Part shown: piece by piece, positions 35,409 to 43,438 of the stretch | Layout of the letters: each line of letters opens with the position of its first letter | How positions within the stretch are numbered: the stretch's first letter is position 1 | NCBI RefSeq assembly: GCF_013377235.1 | Contig: NZ_CP016226.1 | Location: 620,001 to 684,000 of the forward strand | Direction: 5' to 3' | Origin: Mannheimia varigena | GTDB taxonomy: Bacteria; Pseudomonadota; Gammaproteobacteria; Enterobacterales; Pasteurellaceae | Length of the DNA stretch: 64,000 bases | Notes under the pieces: generated by a model | What the model was told of the DNA's origin: nothing | The model's input: only the letters and a program-made list of their open reading frames with translations | Database searches by the model: none | Position numbers and translations under genes: made by a program

Positions 35409-35702
35409 TTACAAAATCAGCGTATCTTTGAACAAATCCACCGCTTTTTTCGCTCCGTGGTGTTCCACTTTGTTACGCCATTTACTACCGAGATGATAAA
35501 AGCGGAGGCTGTCAAGCTCAGGGTTATAAGTCGCCAGCAGTTTTTGTTTGAGCTTGATCCACTGGTCGGGGGTGACATCGCATTCGAACACGGAATATTG
35601 GGCTCGCACGCCGTAGTCAAGGCAATGTTTGGCAATGTGGCGAAGGCGTTTCTGCCCTTCGGGATCATCGAAAGAAATATCGTAGGTAATCAACATCATC
35701 AT
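35409..35702 (-). CDS. cas2: CRISPR-associated endoribonuclease Cas2 (type I-C)
   Basis: Cas2 forms the dimeric core of the Cas1-Cas2 integrase that inserts new spacers at the leader end. The ferredoxin-like fold start MLITYDISFDD has the conserved Asp, followed by YGVRAQYSVFECDV. Length (97) is typical. Three Met codons open the frame; AAGGAG seven bases before the first supports 35702. It is the last cas gene, 49 bases after cas1 and 197 bases before the first repeat of the array. Confidence 0.95.
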   Translation of the reverse strand: MMMLITYDISFDDPEGQKRLRHIAKHCLDYGVRAQYSVFECDVTPDQWIKLKQKLLATYNPELDSLRFYHLGSKWRNKVEHHGAKKAVDLFKDTLIL

Positions 35703-35751
35703 AGCCTTGCTCCTTATACAAGCGGTTCATTTTCTAGCGTTTTTTGCAACA

Positions 35752-36765
35752 TTATCGCATTAAAAACGGTGGATATTCTGCAAGATCGCCACGCAAATGA
35801 CGGGCGAGCAACATTGATTGAATATAAGGCAACAAGCCGATTTCAACCTCTTCTTCCAAAAACGGGTGGATAATTTTTTCTTGCTTTTTCGCTTGTAAGG
35901 TTTGAAAAATCAGCTTGCGCGCCTCGGGCTTGAGCGTTACCGCACCACTACTTTCATGAATGAAATCGCTCGGTTTAATCTGCCCTCGGTTGATAAGCGA
36001 CAGCACCATTTGATCCACCCACCACGCACGAAACTCCTCCAAAATATCTTGTGCAAGACTATCTCGCCCAGGGCGGTCGGCATGCAAAAAGCCGACTTGC
36101 GGATCGAGCCCCACGCCTTGCAACGCTCCGCTAATATCTTTACCCAAAACACTGTAAAGGAAAGAGAGCAAGGCATTCACGCCATCTCGTGGCGGTCGGC
36201 GGTTGCGGCCATCAAAGCGAAATTCGATATTTTCGCTTAACAAATGTTGAAAAACGCCGAAATAGCGGGAGGCAGCTTCGCCTTCAATGCCACGAATTAG
36301 CTCCAAATTCTCCGCTTTTTGCAACTGTTTTAGGCTGATATTCAACGCGGTTACCGCTTGCGAAACCGGCTCACAATCACCGTGATTTCGCAGCCGCCGC
36401 TGTAATACCCGTTTGGAGGCTTGAATTTTTGCCGCGATAATATTTTTGGCAATCGGCACCGGATTTTCTTCCGAGCGTTTATATTGCGCCCTGCGGAGCA
36501 GAACATTCCCACTTTGCCGCCCTTGCAAGCGGGCTAAAAATCGCCCATTTTCACTAAAAAAGGCGACATTCACATTATTTTCACCGCAAAACCCCAGCAA
36601 AAACGGCGACACCAGTACATTGCCAAAGCAGAAAATATGCCCAATCGAATGCACCGGCAACTGAGCCACTTTTTTACGATCCTGTTCTATGACCAAGGTT
36701 TCACGTTCTTTGTGTAAGTAACTGCCTTGGGTTGTGATATAGAGGGTGTTTTGGAGTTTGCGCAT
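35752..36765 (-). CDS. cas1: CRISPR integrase Cas1 (type I-C)
   Basis: Cas1 is the metal-dependent integrase of spacer acquisition. The N-terminal beta domain begins LQNTLYITTQGSYLHKE. The helical catalytic domain has the expected metal ligands: Glu161 in RGIEGEAASRYF, His228 in GFLHADRPGRDS and Asp240. The length of 337 fits I-C Cas1. The gene looks intact and GC-richer than the unknown gene just upstream. AAGG precedes the ATG. In most I-C loci it directly follows cas4; here a 234-residue gene intervenes. Confidence 0.96.
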   Translation of the reverse strand: MRKLQNTLYITTQGSYLHKERETLVIEQDRKKVAQLPVHSIGHIFCFGNVLVSPFLLGFCGENNVNVAFFSENGRFLARLQGRQSGNVLLRRAQYKRSEENPVPIAKNIIAAKIQASKRVLQRRLRNHGDCEPVSQAVTALNISLKQLQKAENLELIRGIEGEAASRYFGVFQHLLSENIEFRFDGRNRRPPRDGVNALLSFLYSVLGKDISGALQGVGLDPQVGFLHADRPGRDSLAQDILEEFRAWWVDQMVLSLINRGQIKPSDFIHESSGAVTLKPEARKLIFQTLQAKKQEKIIHPFLEEEVEIGLLPYIQSMLLARHLRGDLAEYPPFLMR

Positions 36766-36794
36766 TATTAATGCCTTATTCTAAATAAATATTA

Positions 36795-37499
36795 CTAATC
36801 AAAATAAGGTATTGAATTCCAGGGATTAACAACTTGATTATTAAAATGAGCTGTTAAGTTTGGAAACTGTACCAGAGGAGGATTGGCTATTCCGTTATTT
36901 CTCATAAAAGACTGAAAGCATAATGCTAAACTAGTTCTTTGTTTATTATTTTCAATAATAAAAAAATGATTAGAAATAATAGTATTTATACTACGTATAT
37001 CTGAGTCTCTCGGTACTTGCATAGGATTTGTAACTAAGTTTAACAAAACATGTTCCAAAGCACCTCCAATATTGTTTAAATTCCAAATAAGACAAATTAT
37101 ACTTATTGCCTCATAAAGTTCTCTAGCCACTGGATTCCAATTTGGTACTAGTCGCTCCCTTCTTCCAACCCCAGATCTATCTGCATTATTAATCTTTTCA
37201 ACTTGAGCAAAACCTGCTAATGGGTCAAATAAAGGTAACCGATGTACCTCCGGATTTCGTTGTTGTATCAAATTGATAAAATCATGAGCAACAGTTATCC
37301 CGCAAACAAAGGTGCCTGCATCTGCGCTATTTACATAGTTTTGGTAACTAAAAACATAGTACTCCCTGTCTAAAGTTGGCCCAGCACAACTTTCTCTTGT
37401 CTGCCCATTCAATAATCTGACATGAGCTAAAGGTAAAATTTCAAAATCATGAACAAGTTGTACACGGTTATCTTCACCACGACAATCAGTAATAGGCAT
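36795..37499 (-). CDS. Unrecognised protein encoded between cas4 and cas1
   Basis: I do not recognise this family. The product is 234 residues, beginning MPITDCRGEDNR. The frame is open 15 codons upstream (37544), but ATG 37499 has GAGGGAATT just before it. It seems soluble: there is no signal peptide and only a weakly hydrophobic stretch at 131-156 (ISIICLIWNLNNIGGALEHVL region). Cys are at 6, 38, 66, 136 and 194. A basic patch GVGRRER (110-116) is visible, and Asn is frequent. No nuclease, Walker or HTH motif is evident. It starts 34 bases after cas4 and ends 29 bases before cas1, in line with the cas operon. Base composition is strikingly AT-rich beside cas1. Function unknown; an accessory to adaptation, an unrelated defence gene or a toxin are all possible. 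Confidence 0.85.
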   Translation of the reverse strand: MPITDCRGEDNRVQLVHDFEILPLAHVRLLNGQTRESCAGPTLDREYYVFSYQNYVNSADAGTFVCGITVAHDFINLIQQRNPEVHRLPLFDPLAGFAQVEKINNADRSGVGRRERLVPNWNPVARELYEAISIICLIWNLNNIGGALEHVLLNLVTNPMQVPRDSDIRSINTIISNHFFIIENNKQRTSLALCFQSFMRNNGIANPPLVQFPNLTAHFNNQVVNPWNSIPYFD

Positions 37500-37533
37500 A
37501 TAATTCCCTCGTAATTTTAATAAAATACTAAGA

Positions 37534-38202
37534 TTATTCTCCAAACATCCCTATCATATACTTCATCGATCTATCTCTTTCCAACAACTTCGGTTGGCAG
37601 AGTTCAATCAGTGAACAGGCTTTGCAGCGTTTGCTGTATTCGGGAGGAGGGGTTGTTCCGCTGTTTAAAAGTGATCGCACGTCGGCAATGGCGGCAAGCG
37701 TTTTGGTGCGTAACTCGCTGGAGAAAATGATCGGCAAACGGTGGCGAGTTTGCATATACCATAACGCACCCTCGTTAATGGTTTGCCTGGTCATTTCTTC
37801 CAAACATAAGGCTTGGGCACAGAGTTGGATTTCATCAATTGGTTCAAGTTTGGGCTTGCCACGTTTGTATTCAACTGGTTTTAGCTCGCCTGTTTTTAGA
37901 TCTCGCTCGACCAAATCTAAAATGCCACTTATGCCTAATTTTTCCGCTGCAACGTGAACCGTTCGCTCAAAGCGAATACCTTTTCGGGTTTCTGGCTCAC
38001 CACTATCCACCCGCTCGTGCAACGCTTGACCTTGTGCGGTGAGATAATTTTCTGCCCACTCCTGTTCGTTGTGGATCAACGCACATTGTCGTGGGCAGAA
38101 GGCGTAGTGTTGCAAAGCGGAAAGTGAAATCAACCGCTTGTCATTGCCAAATTGGGGCTGAACAAGCGGTGAAATTTCCACAGAATTTTGCAAATCGCCC
38201 AT
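37534..38202 (-). CDS. cas4: CRISPR-associated exonuclease Cas4 (type I-C)
   Basis: Cas4 trims prespacers and helps select PAM-containing DNA before Cas1-Cas2 integration. It has a PD-(D/E)XK nuclease core with Asp96 (GILDLVE), Glu111 and Lys113 (PVEYKRGK). The iron-sulphur cluster cysteines are Cys36/40 (AFCPRQC), Cys193 and Cys196 (CKAC), and Cys202. Length is 222. Its ATG overlaps the cas7 stop (TAATG), so translation is coupled to the interference genes. The N-terminal 25 residues are extra and unconserved-looking. An uptake-signal core lies inside near 38165. Confidence 0.95.
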   Translation of the reverse strand: MGDLQNSVEISPLVQPQFGNDKRLISLSALQHYAFCPRQCALIHNEQEWAENYLTAQGQALHERVDSGEPETRKGIRFERTVHVAAEKLGISGILDLVERDLKTGELKPVEYKRGKPKLEPIDEIQLCAQALCLEEMTRQTINEGALWYMQTRHRLPIIFSSELRTKTLAAIADVRSLLNSGTTPPPEYSKRCKACSLIELCQPKLLERDRSMKYMIGMFGE

Positions 38203-39065
38203 TACAGTAATTCTTCAACGGTTACGCCATTTAAACCTTCAGCTTGTACGCTGATACGGTAGTCATCATAGCCTTTCGCTGGTGTGTCTTTTTCGCCGTT
38301 GATTCGCTCAACTTTTACCGAATCAAACAGTTTGTGAGCAGGTTGGTTGCCTAATTCGCTGTCGTGTTTAAACACAACTAATTTGCGAGCTGCCATTTCG
38401 CCTCGAGCGGCAGAACGGTCGTGTTCAAACATGAGTTGTAATGCTTGCCAAAGTTTTTGCACGTCTTCATCAGAGAATCCTGTTTTTTCAGCAAGTTTGG
38501 CAGAGATAAAGCCGTGAACACGATAAAGTGCATAAGGTACAATGTATTTACGCCCCATAGTGCGTTCTTTTTCAAGATCTTTTTCGTTGGTTACTGCCAT
38601 TCGAGTAATCGACACTTCCAGCGGAATAATCGGATCGATAGACTGGGCGAATGCTAGTTGTACAGGGCCTCGCACCTGTCCGCTGTTTACTTCGGTAGTC
38701 ATTACCGCCCCAAAGGTGCGAATATCGAAAAAGTTTTTACACATCCACGCGGTAATTTCTCGGGCTTTAGCTTCATCTTTTGGTAATTTTTTCGCTTCCG
38801 ATTCAATCCCTAATGCTTCATAAGCACGTTTGTTTTGTAAGTTCAGAACACTTTTTTCTTTAACATAGATTTCGTAACCTGCCTCGTTTTCATAGCTCAT
38901 TTCAATAAAATTGCGGATTTTGCGTTTTAGGCAAACATCGGTGACTAAGCCTTTACTGGTTTCAGGATCAAGGCGTGGCATATTGCCTGCGTCCGGGTCA
39001 CCATTCGGATTGCCGTTGGTGACATCAAAGAAAAAAACAAATTCATAGCGGTTTTTAATAGACAT
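38202..39065 (-). CDS. cas7: Type I-C Cascade backbone protein Cas7 (Csd2)
   Basis: Cas7 subunits coat the crRNA spacer to form the backbone of the type I-C Cascade. The start MSIKNRYEFVFFFDVTNGNPNGDPDAGNMPR is the Csd2 signature (limited quotation: NGNPNGDPDAGN at about 17-28). GQVRGPVQLAFAQSIDPI (about 132-150) is a second conserved segment. The length of 287 is normal. AAGGAAACACT precedes the ATG. It lies 9 bases downstream of cas8c and overlaps cas4 by one base. It appears complete. Confidence 0.96.
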   Translation of the reverse strand: MSIKNRYEFVFFFDVTNGNPNGDPDAGNMPRLDPETSKGLVTDVCLKRKIRNFIEMSYENEAGYEIYVKEKSVLNLQNKRAYEALGIESEAKKLPKDEAKAREITAWMCKNFFDIRTFGAVMTTEVNSGQVRGPVQLAFAQSIDPIIPLEVSITRMAVTNEKDLEKERTMGRKYIVPYALYRVHGFISAKLAEKTGFSDEDVQKLWQALQLMFEHDRSAARGEMAARKLVVFKHDSELGNQPAHKLFDSVKVERINGEKDTPAKGYDDYRISVQAEGLNGVTVEELL

Positions 39066-39074
39066 AGTGTTTCC

Positions 39075-40853
39075 TTAGTTTTCAATAGATTCGGTTGTTT
39101 CTTTTGGTGCAAAATAGCTTTGTTTTTGGTGGTAATAACCAATCGCAAAACGCCCTTGTTCATCGATACTTAAATGGCGAGGGAAATTTTCCGGCAAGTT
39201 AGCAATAATCTCACCTAAATCCTTATCCAGATTAACCGCTATTCCGCCCTTATCTTTTCTCAAGCGAGATAAATGGTGTTTTGCACCGCTTAATAAGCGA
39301 GGGAATACTGAAAACGGCACGGCAGATGCTGAACCATAGTAGCGGTCGGCAATGCCAGCATTTAATTCACCTAACGCTTGGGTTTGGATTCTTTCTAATA
39401 CGGCAAATAACCTGCCGAGCAAGTAAGCTTGGTTATCGCTTTCTTTATTTAAGCTCATAGGAACTCCTTCTTTAATAAAACCTTTTCTAAACTTTCGTTG
39501 TAAGACCGCTTTCATCAACGCCACTCGTAAGCCGTTAATATCGCCGTCTGCTCGGATTCGAGTCACCAGCTGAGAAAGCAAGCTCATTGGATATAAATGA
39601 CCGCTAATCACCGCCCGAACCATTTCGCCCGCCAAAACAGGGGAAATATTCTCACTTTTACCCAATGAAGCGGTTTGTAATAACAGTTGCCAAATAGAGG
39701 GAGGCGTTTTCCATGCACAAGGTTCAAGAGCTAGATCTTGCCAATGTTCACTAAGATTTTTTGCCAGTTGCCCAAAGGTAGTATCCAGCCAAAAACGAAC
39801 AGAAATGCGAGCCGCATTCGGAGCAAGCCCCAACACATAAAAACGGGTGTTTTCAGATAATTCTGGGGAAATTTCTGCAAGCGGTCGTCCTTTGCTGATT
39901 TTTTGCAATTCATCAAAGATTTTTTGGTTTTCTTGATCGTCATCAGGTGGGGTCATTAGGGCAGCAAAGAACCCTTCGGCAGCTTCTGCTTGGGTGGTAT
40001 TATCTGCTTCCGCCCAAAAGACGGTACTCGCATCGCCAATAGTTAAACGATGTTTCTCGGTGCGTAACAAATAATTTAACGCTGTGGTATAGGCAAAGGC
40101 GGCTTGTTCAGAAACAGGGGCATTACTACCTTGTTCCTTGCCAAATGAGGTGAAAGATTCTTTATTAAAAGAGATGATTGAACCGCCCGCACTTTGCCCG
40201 CCATAAACACCTTTAATTGCAGGGTGGAGACGTGCAATCGGGGCAATTTCGCCACTGATTAAACATAGTCCTTGTTCGCTCTCTTCGCTAACCAGCAAAC
40301 GCCCCCAAAGGGTTTGAGCGGCTTCTCGCTGATGAATATAACCGCTTGTGCCGACTAATTTAAACACGACATTCGCATCAAGCATTTCGCTTGGGCAGAT
40401 TGATTCGGCAAAATGTGTGGGTTGCCATTGTTGCAGGAAATTTCTTATCGCCATTAAACCTTCATCATTGGAATCTGCAAGCAAATCCAAATGGTACTGT
40501 TTAAATGCCTCAAAGGTTTTCTCGGCGAAATTGATAGGTTGATCTTTGGCGGTGGCTTTATCTTGATTGCTTTCCACACCTAGCACATAAGCGGTTTTAT
40601 CCCACAGAAAATTAGGCTTAATGCCAGACGTACGTTTTTCAGGGCGAGGCACGCTCATCAATTTAGGTTTTGGTTTCTTGTCAGCGGTTAAATTTGGAAT
40701 GACATTTACCAAATTTCCCTTTGAATCCAATTCTAGTACCCAACCGATTTTTTCTTCACTAAAACCATAGGACGGTACTTTGGCTTCGCCTGTTGAACGA
40801 TCTTCTTGTGCTGCAAGACGGTAATAATAGCGGGTTAAAGCGGAGAGAATCAT
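39075..40853 (-). CDS. cas8c: Type I-C Cascade large subunit Cas8c (Csd1)
   Basis: Cas8c recognises the PAM and helps open target DNA; an internal start in this gene yields the small subunit Cas11c in several I-C systems. The N-terminus MILSALTRYYYRL and segments such as FKLVGTSGYIHQREAAQTLW and YYGSASAVPFSVFPRLLSGA match Csd1. Length is 592. Strong GGAGGTGAAATC precedes the ATG inside cas5c, whose TGA overlaps (ATGA). A GGAGTTCC element with a nearby in-frame Met (MSLNKES, near 39459) could drive Cas11c, but this is inference. Confidence 0.95.
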   Translation of the reverse strand: MILSALTRYYYRLAAQEDRSTGEAKVPSYGFSEEKIGWVLELDSKGNLVNVIPNLTADKKPKPKLMSVPRPEKRTSGIKPNFLWDKTAYVLGVESNQDKATAKDQPINFAEKTFEAFKQYHLDLLADSNDEGLMAIRNFLQQWQPTHFAESICPSEMLDANVVFKLVGTSGYIHQREAAQTLWGRLLVSEESEQGLCLISGEIAPIARLHPAIKGVYGGQSAGGSIISFNKESFTSFGKEQGSNAPVSEQAAFAYTTALNYLLRTEKHRLTIGDASTVFWAEADNTTQAEAAEGFFAALMTPPDDDQENQKIFDELQKISKGRPLAEISPELSENTRFYVLGLAPNAARISVRFWLDTTFGQLAKNLSEHWQDLALEPCAWKTPPSIWQLLLQTASLGKSENISPVLAGEMVRAVISGHLYPMSLLSQLVTRIRADGDINGLRVALMKAVLQRKFRKGFIKEGVPMSLNKESDNQAYLLGRLFAVLERIQTQALGELNAGIADRYYGSASAVPFSVFPRLLSGAKHHLSRLRKDKGGIAVNLDKDLGEIIANLPENFPRHLSIDEQGRFAIGYYHQKQSYFAPKETTESIEN

Positions 40854-41527
40854 GATTTCACCTCCTCTGCATAAAATGGTGGCACATCAATCACGCCATT
40901 TTTCATTTCCGCACGGAAGAAACGAGGTTGATTACCGTGCTCAAAATCAATGTCGTGCAACATCCAGCCTAAATCCCGCTCTTGCTCATTTTCTGCCAAA
41001 AAACACTCAGGTAACGGCTCGTCATCGTCAATTAAGGCAAAATTTGCAGCAAATTCACGTACACCCATACAAGGCTGTTGGAAACATTGCCCCTTTTTCG
41101 CACGGCGTTTAAACATTTCAATATGCTTGGTAACGGTTTCCGCTTCACCTGCCATTTTGGTCAGCACTGCGTGAGCTTCGATCACATAACCGACATTTTT
41201 CAGCACAGTAGCAGCACGTTGTTGGCGGTCGTCTTCAATCACAGTATATAAATCCGCCACTGTTTTACGTTTCATTGCCCCACTGATTTTAGTGGCAGAA
41301 ATTTTGCTGCCTAACTCATTACGGCGAACAGACTCAAACTGAATCGGTTTTAAGACATAAATTTTATCAATCACCCATCGCATCGCCGGCTTCCAATGCA
41401 CCGCAGCCAAAATCCCCCGAGCTGCAGACGGAGTAATCACATCATAAGACACCCGTTCTACCTTCATTTCAGGACGGGTAAAACAAGCATAATCGCCCCA
41501 AATATAGAGTTTGATTTTGTTTGGCAT
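40850..41527 (-). CDS. cas5c: Type I-C crRNA-processing protein Cas5c
   Basis: Cas5c replaces Cas6 in type I-C: it cuts pre-crRNA at each repeat and stays bound to the 5' handle. The family N-terminus is visible in LYIWGDYACFTRPEMKVERVSYDVITPSAARGIL (key: YACFTRPE at 12-19, TPSAARGI at 32-39). The C-terminal half contains AKKGQCFQQPCMGVREFAA and LGWMLHDIDF. Length is 225. AGGAGCATACT precedes the ATG. No cas6 exists in the locus, as expected. Its upstream neighbour is not cas3, as is usual, but the OLD-like gene, 12 bases away. Confidence 0.95.
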   Translation of the reverse strand: MPNKIKLYIWGDYACFTRPEMKVERVSYDVITPSAARGILAAVHWKPAMRWVIDKIYVLKPIQFESVRRNELGSKISATKISGAMKRKTVADLYTVIEDDRQQRAATVLKNVGYVIEAHAVLTKMAGEAETVTKHIEMFKRRAKKGQCFQQPCMGVREFAANFALIDDDEPLPECFLAENEQERDLGWMLHDIDFEHGNQPRFFRAEMKNGVIDVPPFYAEEVKS

Positions 41528-41539
41528 AGTATGCTCCTT

Positions 41540-43402
41540 TTATGGTTCAAATTTATATCTAAGTTCTTCTGATTTATTATTTTCTTGAATCCAGTTTTTT
41601 AATATGGCTTCATAGTTTGTTCCATCTTGTTCTAATATACCGAGATCAGTGGTATGGTCAGATATTAAATCTCTTAAAATCGCTTCTACACTATTTTGGA
41701 TAGATTTATTTTCTCGGATAGCCTTCCAACTCGCAAAAGGCTTATCCTTACTTGGTAATACCATTTTGTGATGTTCTTCAAAGTTCGGACACGAGCAACG
41801 ATAGCTAATAGATAGACCTTTTTCACGAGCTGTTTCAACAGCTTGTTTAATATTTTTATTTATTGAATATGCTGGATTTACCCTATCCCCTTTTTCTGTT
41901 CTCGGAGAATCAATATCATGCAACACAGAAAAATTTATCTTAAATTGAGTTAAGATTTTAGCTAGAATAGCAATTGTTGCCTTTCCCCTAGCACGTAAAA
42001 TTAAAGGTTGCTGTTCTATCGGATATGCATCTTTTTGTATATTCATTACTTCAGTAAAAGCTGCAAATTCGGTATCCCCTTCAACAAGAATAACTTTATC
42101 TCCAAAAAAAATCTCAGAAACATTTGAATCAAAAGCAAGTAATGCTTTTAGATTTTCTAATTCTATATCGCTAAATCCAGCTGAATCTGATTTATAAATA
42201 TTAGGTGTATTATGTTGTCTCTTACGATGAAGACGAACAATTGTTGTATGATCTTTTAGTGGATCTACAAATGCTGGATGGTGTGTACTAAGCATAACTT
42301 GCCACCCTGCTTCTTCTGCTAGATTATATAAATGCTCTTTCGCTGCTCGTACCGCCGAAGGATGCAAAGCTGTTTCCGGTTCATCAATTAAAAGCATATA
42401 ACCTGGCAAAAAGAGGTCACTTGTACTAGCTTGAGAAAGTTTTTCTTTTAGTTTGTCAATCTCTTTTTTATCTTTTGCCGTTAGAGTCTGTTTATCTTCT
42501 AATTTTTGTAACTTTTCTTTATCAGCTATAATATTTTTTTGTATATCTAAATTTTTTGCTAGCTCAGATCTTACTTGTAGGATTGACCAAAATAGTGCTC
42601 TTTGTGATCCTGTACCTTGTTGATCCCATCTAGCTAAACTATTGGCTTCAGCAACATTAATTCTTGAACCTGATAGTAAAGATTTTTTAGGGTCGAATCC
42701 TATATCTCCTATAGCAATATCAAGGCGAATATTAGAATTACTAAAAATCTTGTTATATGATAAGTTAATTTTATTTTGAACTTCTTCAATATCTTTATTT
42801 AGTTCTAATATTGGTTGATTAGCTAACCCCTTAAGTTCTTGGAGTTTTTTACTTAACTCAGACTCTGAGTCTTCCATGATTCCTTTATATTTACTAAGAA
42901 TTGGTTCTAGCACCAATTCTAATAGTTTTTGATGTTCTTCTTGAGGATTATCTAAAGAACCTATACGAAAAGGTTTTGGTAATCTACTATTAAAAACAGT
43001 ATCTAATCCAGCTGCTTTACCATCATCAGCATAACAATGTGTTTCTGGATCCCATGTTCTTCTAATTGGCTTTCCACCTTCAGCAGGCCATTCCCATTTC
43101 GATCTTACTAACAACAAGCCATCTTTTTCTTCTTTCCATTTTTCATCAATATTTCCTGCATTTTGGGGAATATGAATCCATAGCTCAACCATCGCTTTTT
43201 CTCCATTTGCATGGTGATTTAAATCTTCAGGCTTCAATTTCTCTTGTTGAACAGCTAATTCATATGCTCGTAATACTGTTGTTTTACCTGCATTGTTAGC
43301 ACCGACAAGGCAGACAATATTATCTAACTCGACTGTTAAACCTTCATTACCAATACAACCAATATTTTGAATGTGCATACGCACAAGACGCGAACGTTCC
43401 AT
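41540..43402 (-). CDS. OLD-family ATPase/TOPRIM nuclease inside the cas operon
   Basis: This 620-residue protein has an ABC/SMC-like ATPase fused to a TOPRIM nuclease, the OLD layout. Walker A is GANNAGKTT (34-42). The signature-like motif is GTGSQRALFW (263-272). A charged coiled coil (about 286-325) leads to Walker B LLIDEPETALHP (337-347) and the STHHP H-loop (372-376). The TOPRIM domain has catalytic Glu441 in VILVEGDTE and DxD at 496-498 (HDID). All key residues are present. OLD proteins serve in phage defence, alone or with partners (Gabija GajA, some retrons). No UvrD-like GajB is here. It lies 36 bases after cas3 and 12 bases before cas5c, with AGAGGT at its start. It is notably AT-rich. 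Confidence 0.9.
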   Translation of the reverse strand: MERSRLVRMHIQNIGCIGNEGLTVELDNIVCLVGANNAGKTTVLRAYELAVQQEKLKPEDLNHHANGEKAMVELWIHIPQNAGNIDEKWKEEKDGLLLVRSKWEWPAEGGKPIRRTWDPETHCYADDGKAAGLDTVFNSRLPKPFRIGSLDNPQEEHQKLLELVLEPILSKYKGIMEDSESELSKKLQELKGLANQPILELNKDIEEVQNKINLSYNKIFSNSNIRLDIAIGDIGFDPKKSLLSGSRINVAEANSLARWDQQGTGSQRALFWSILQVRSELAKNLDIQKNIIADKEKLQKLEDKQTLTAKDKKEIDKLKEKLSQASTSDLFLPGYMLLIDEPETALHPSAVRAAKEHLYNLAEEAGWQVMLSTHHPAFVDPLKDHTTIVRLHRKRQHNTPNIYKSDSAGFSDIELENLKALLAFDSNVSEIFFGDKVILVEGDTEFAAFTEVMNIQKDAYPIEQQPLILRARGKATIAILAKILTQFKINFSVLHDIDSPRTEKGDRVNPAYSINKNIKQAVETAREKGLSISYRCSCPNFEEHHKMVLPSKDKPFASWKAIRENKSIQNSVEAILRDLISDHTTDLGILEQDGTNYEAILKNWIQENNKSEELRYKFEP

Positions 43403-43438
43403 AACTAGACCTCTAATAATAGATAAAATGATATTTGA

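Noticed and set aside
35397..36240. Plus-strand frames opposite cas2 and cas1
   Set aside because: They are antisense shadows of clearly identified cas genes.
37500..37544. Longer start of the unknown gene between cas4 and cas1
   Set aside because: It overlaps the cas4 end, whereas the ATG at 37499 has a good ribosome binding site.
41540..43402. Gabija system (GajA-GajB)
   Set aside because: The ATPase-TOPRIM protein resembles GajA in plan, but no UvrD-like GajB lies nearby; both flanks are cas genes.
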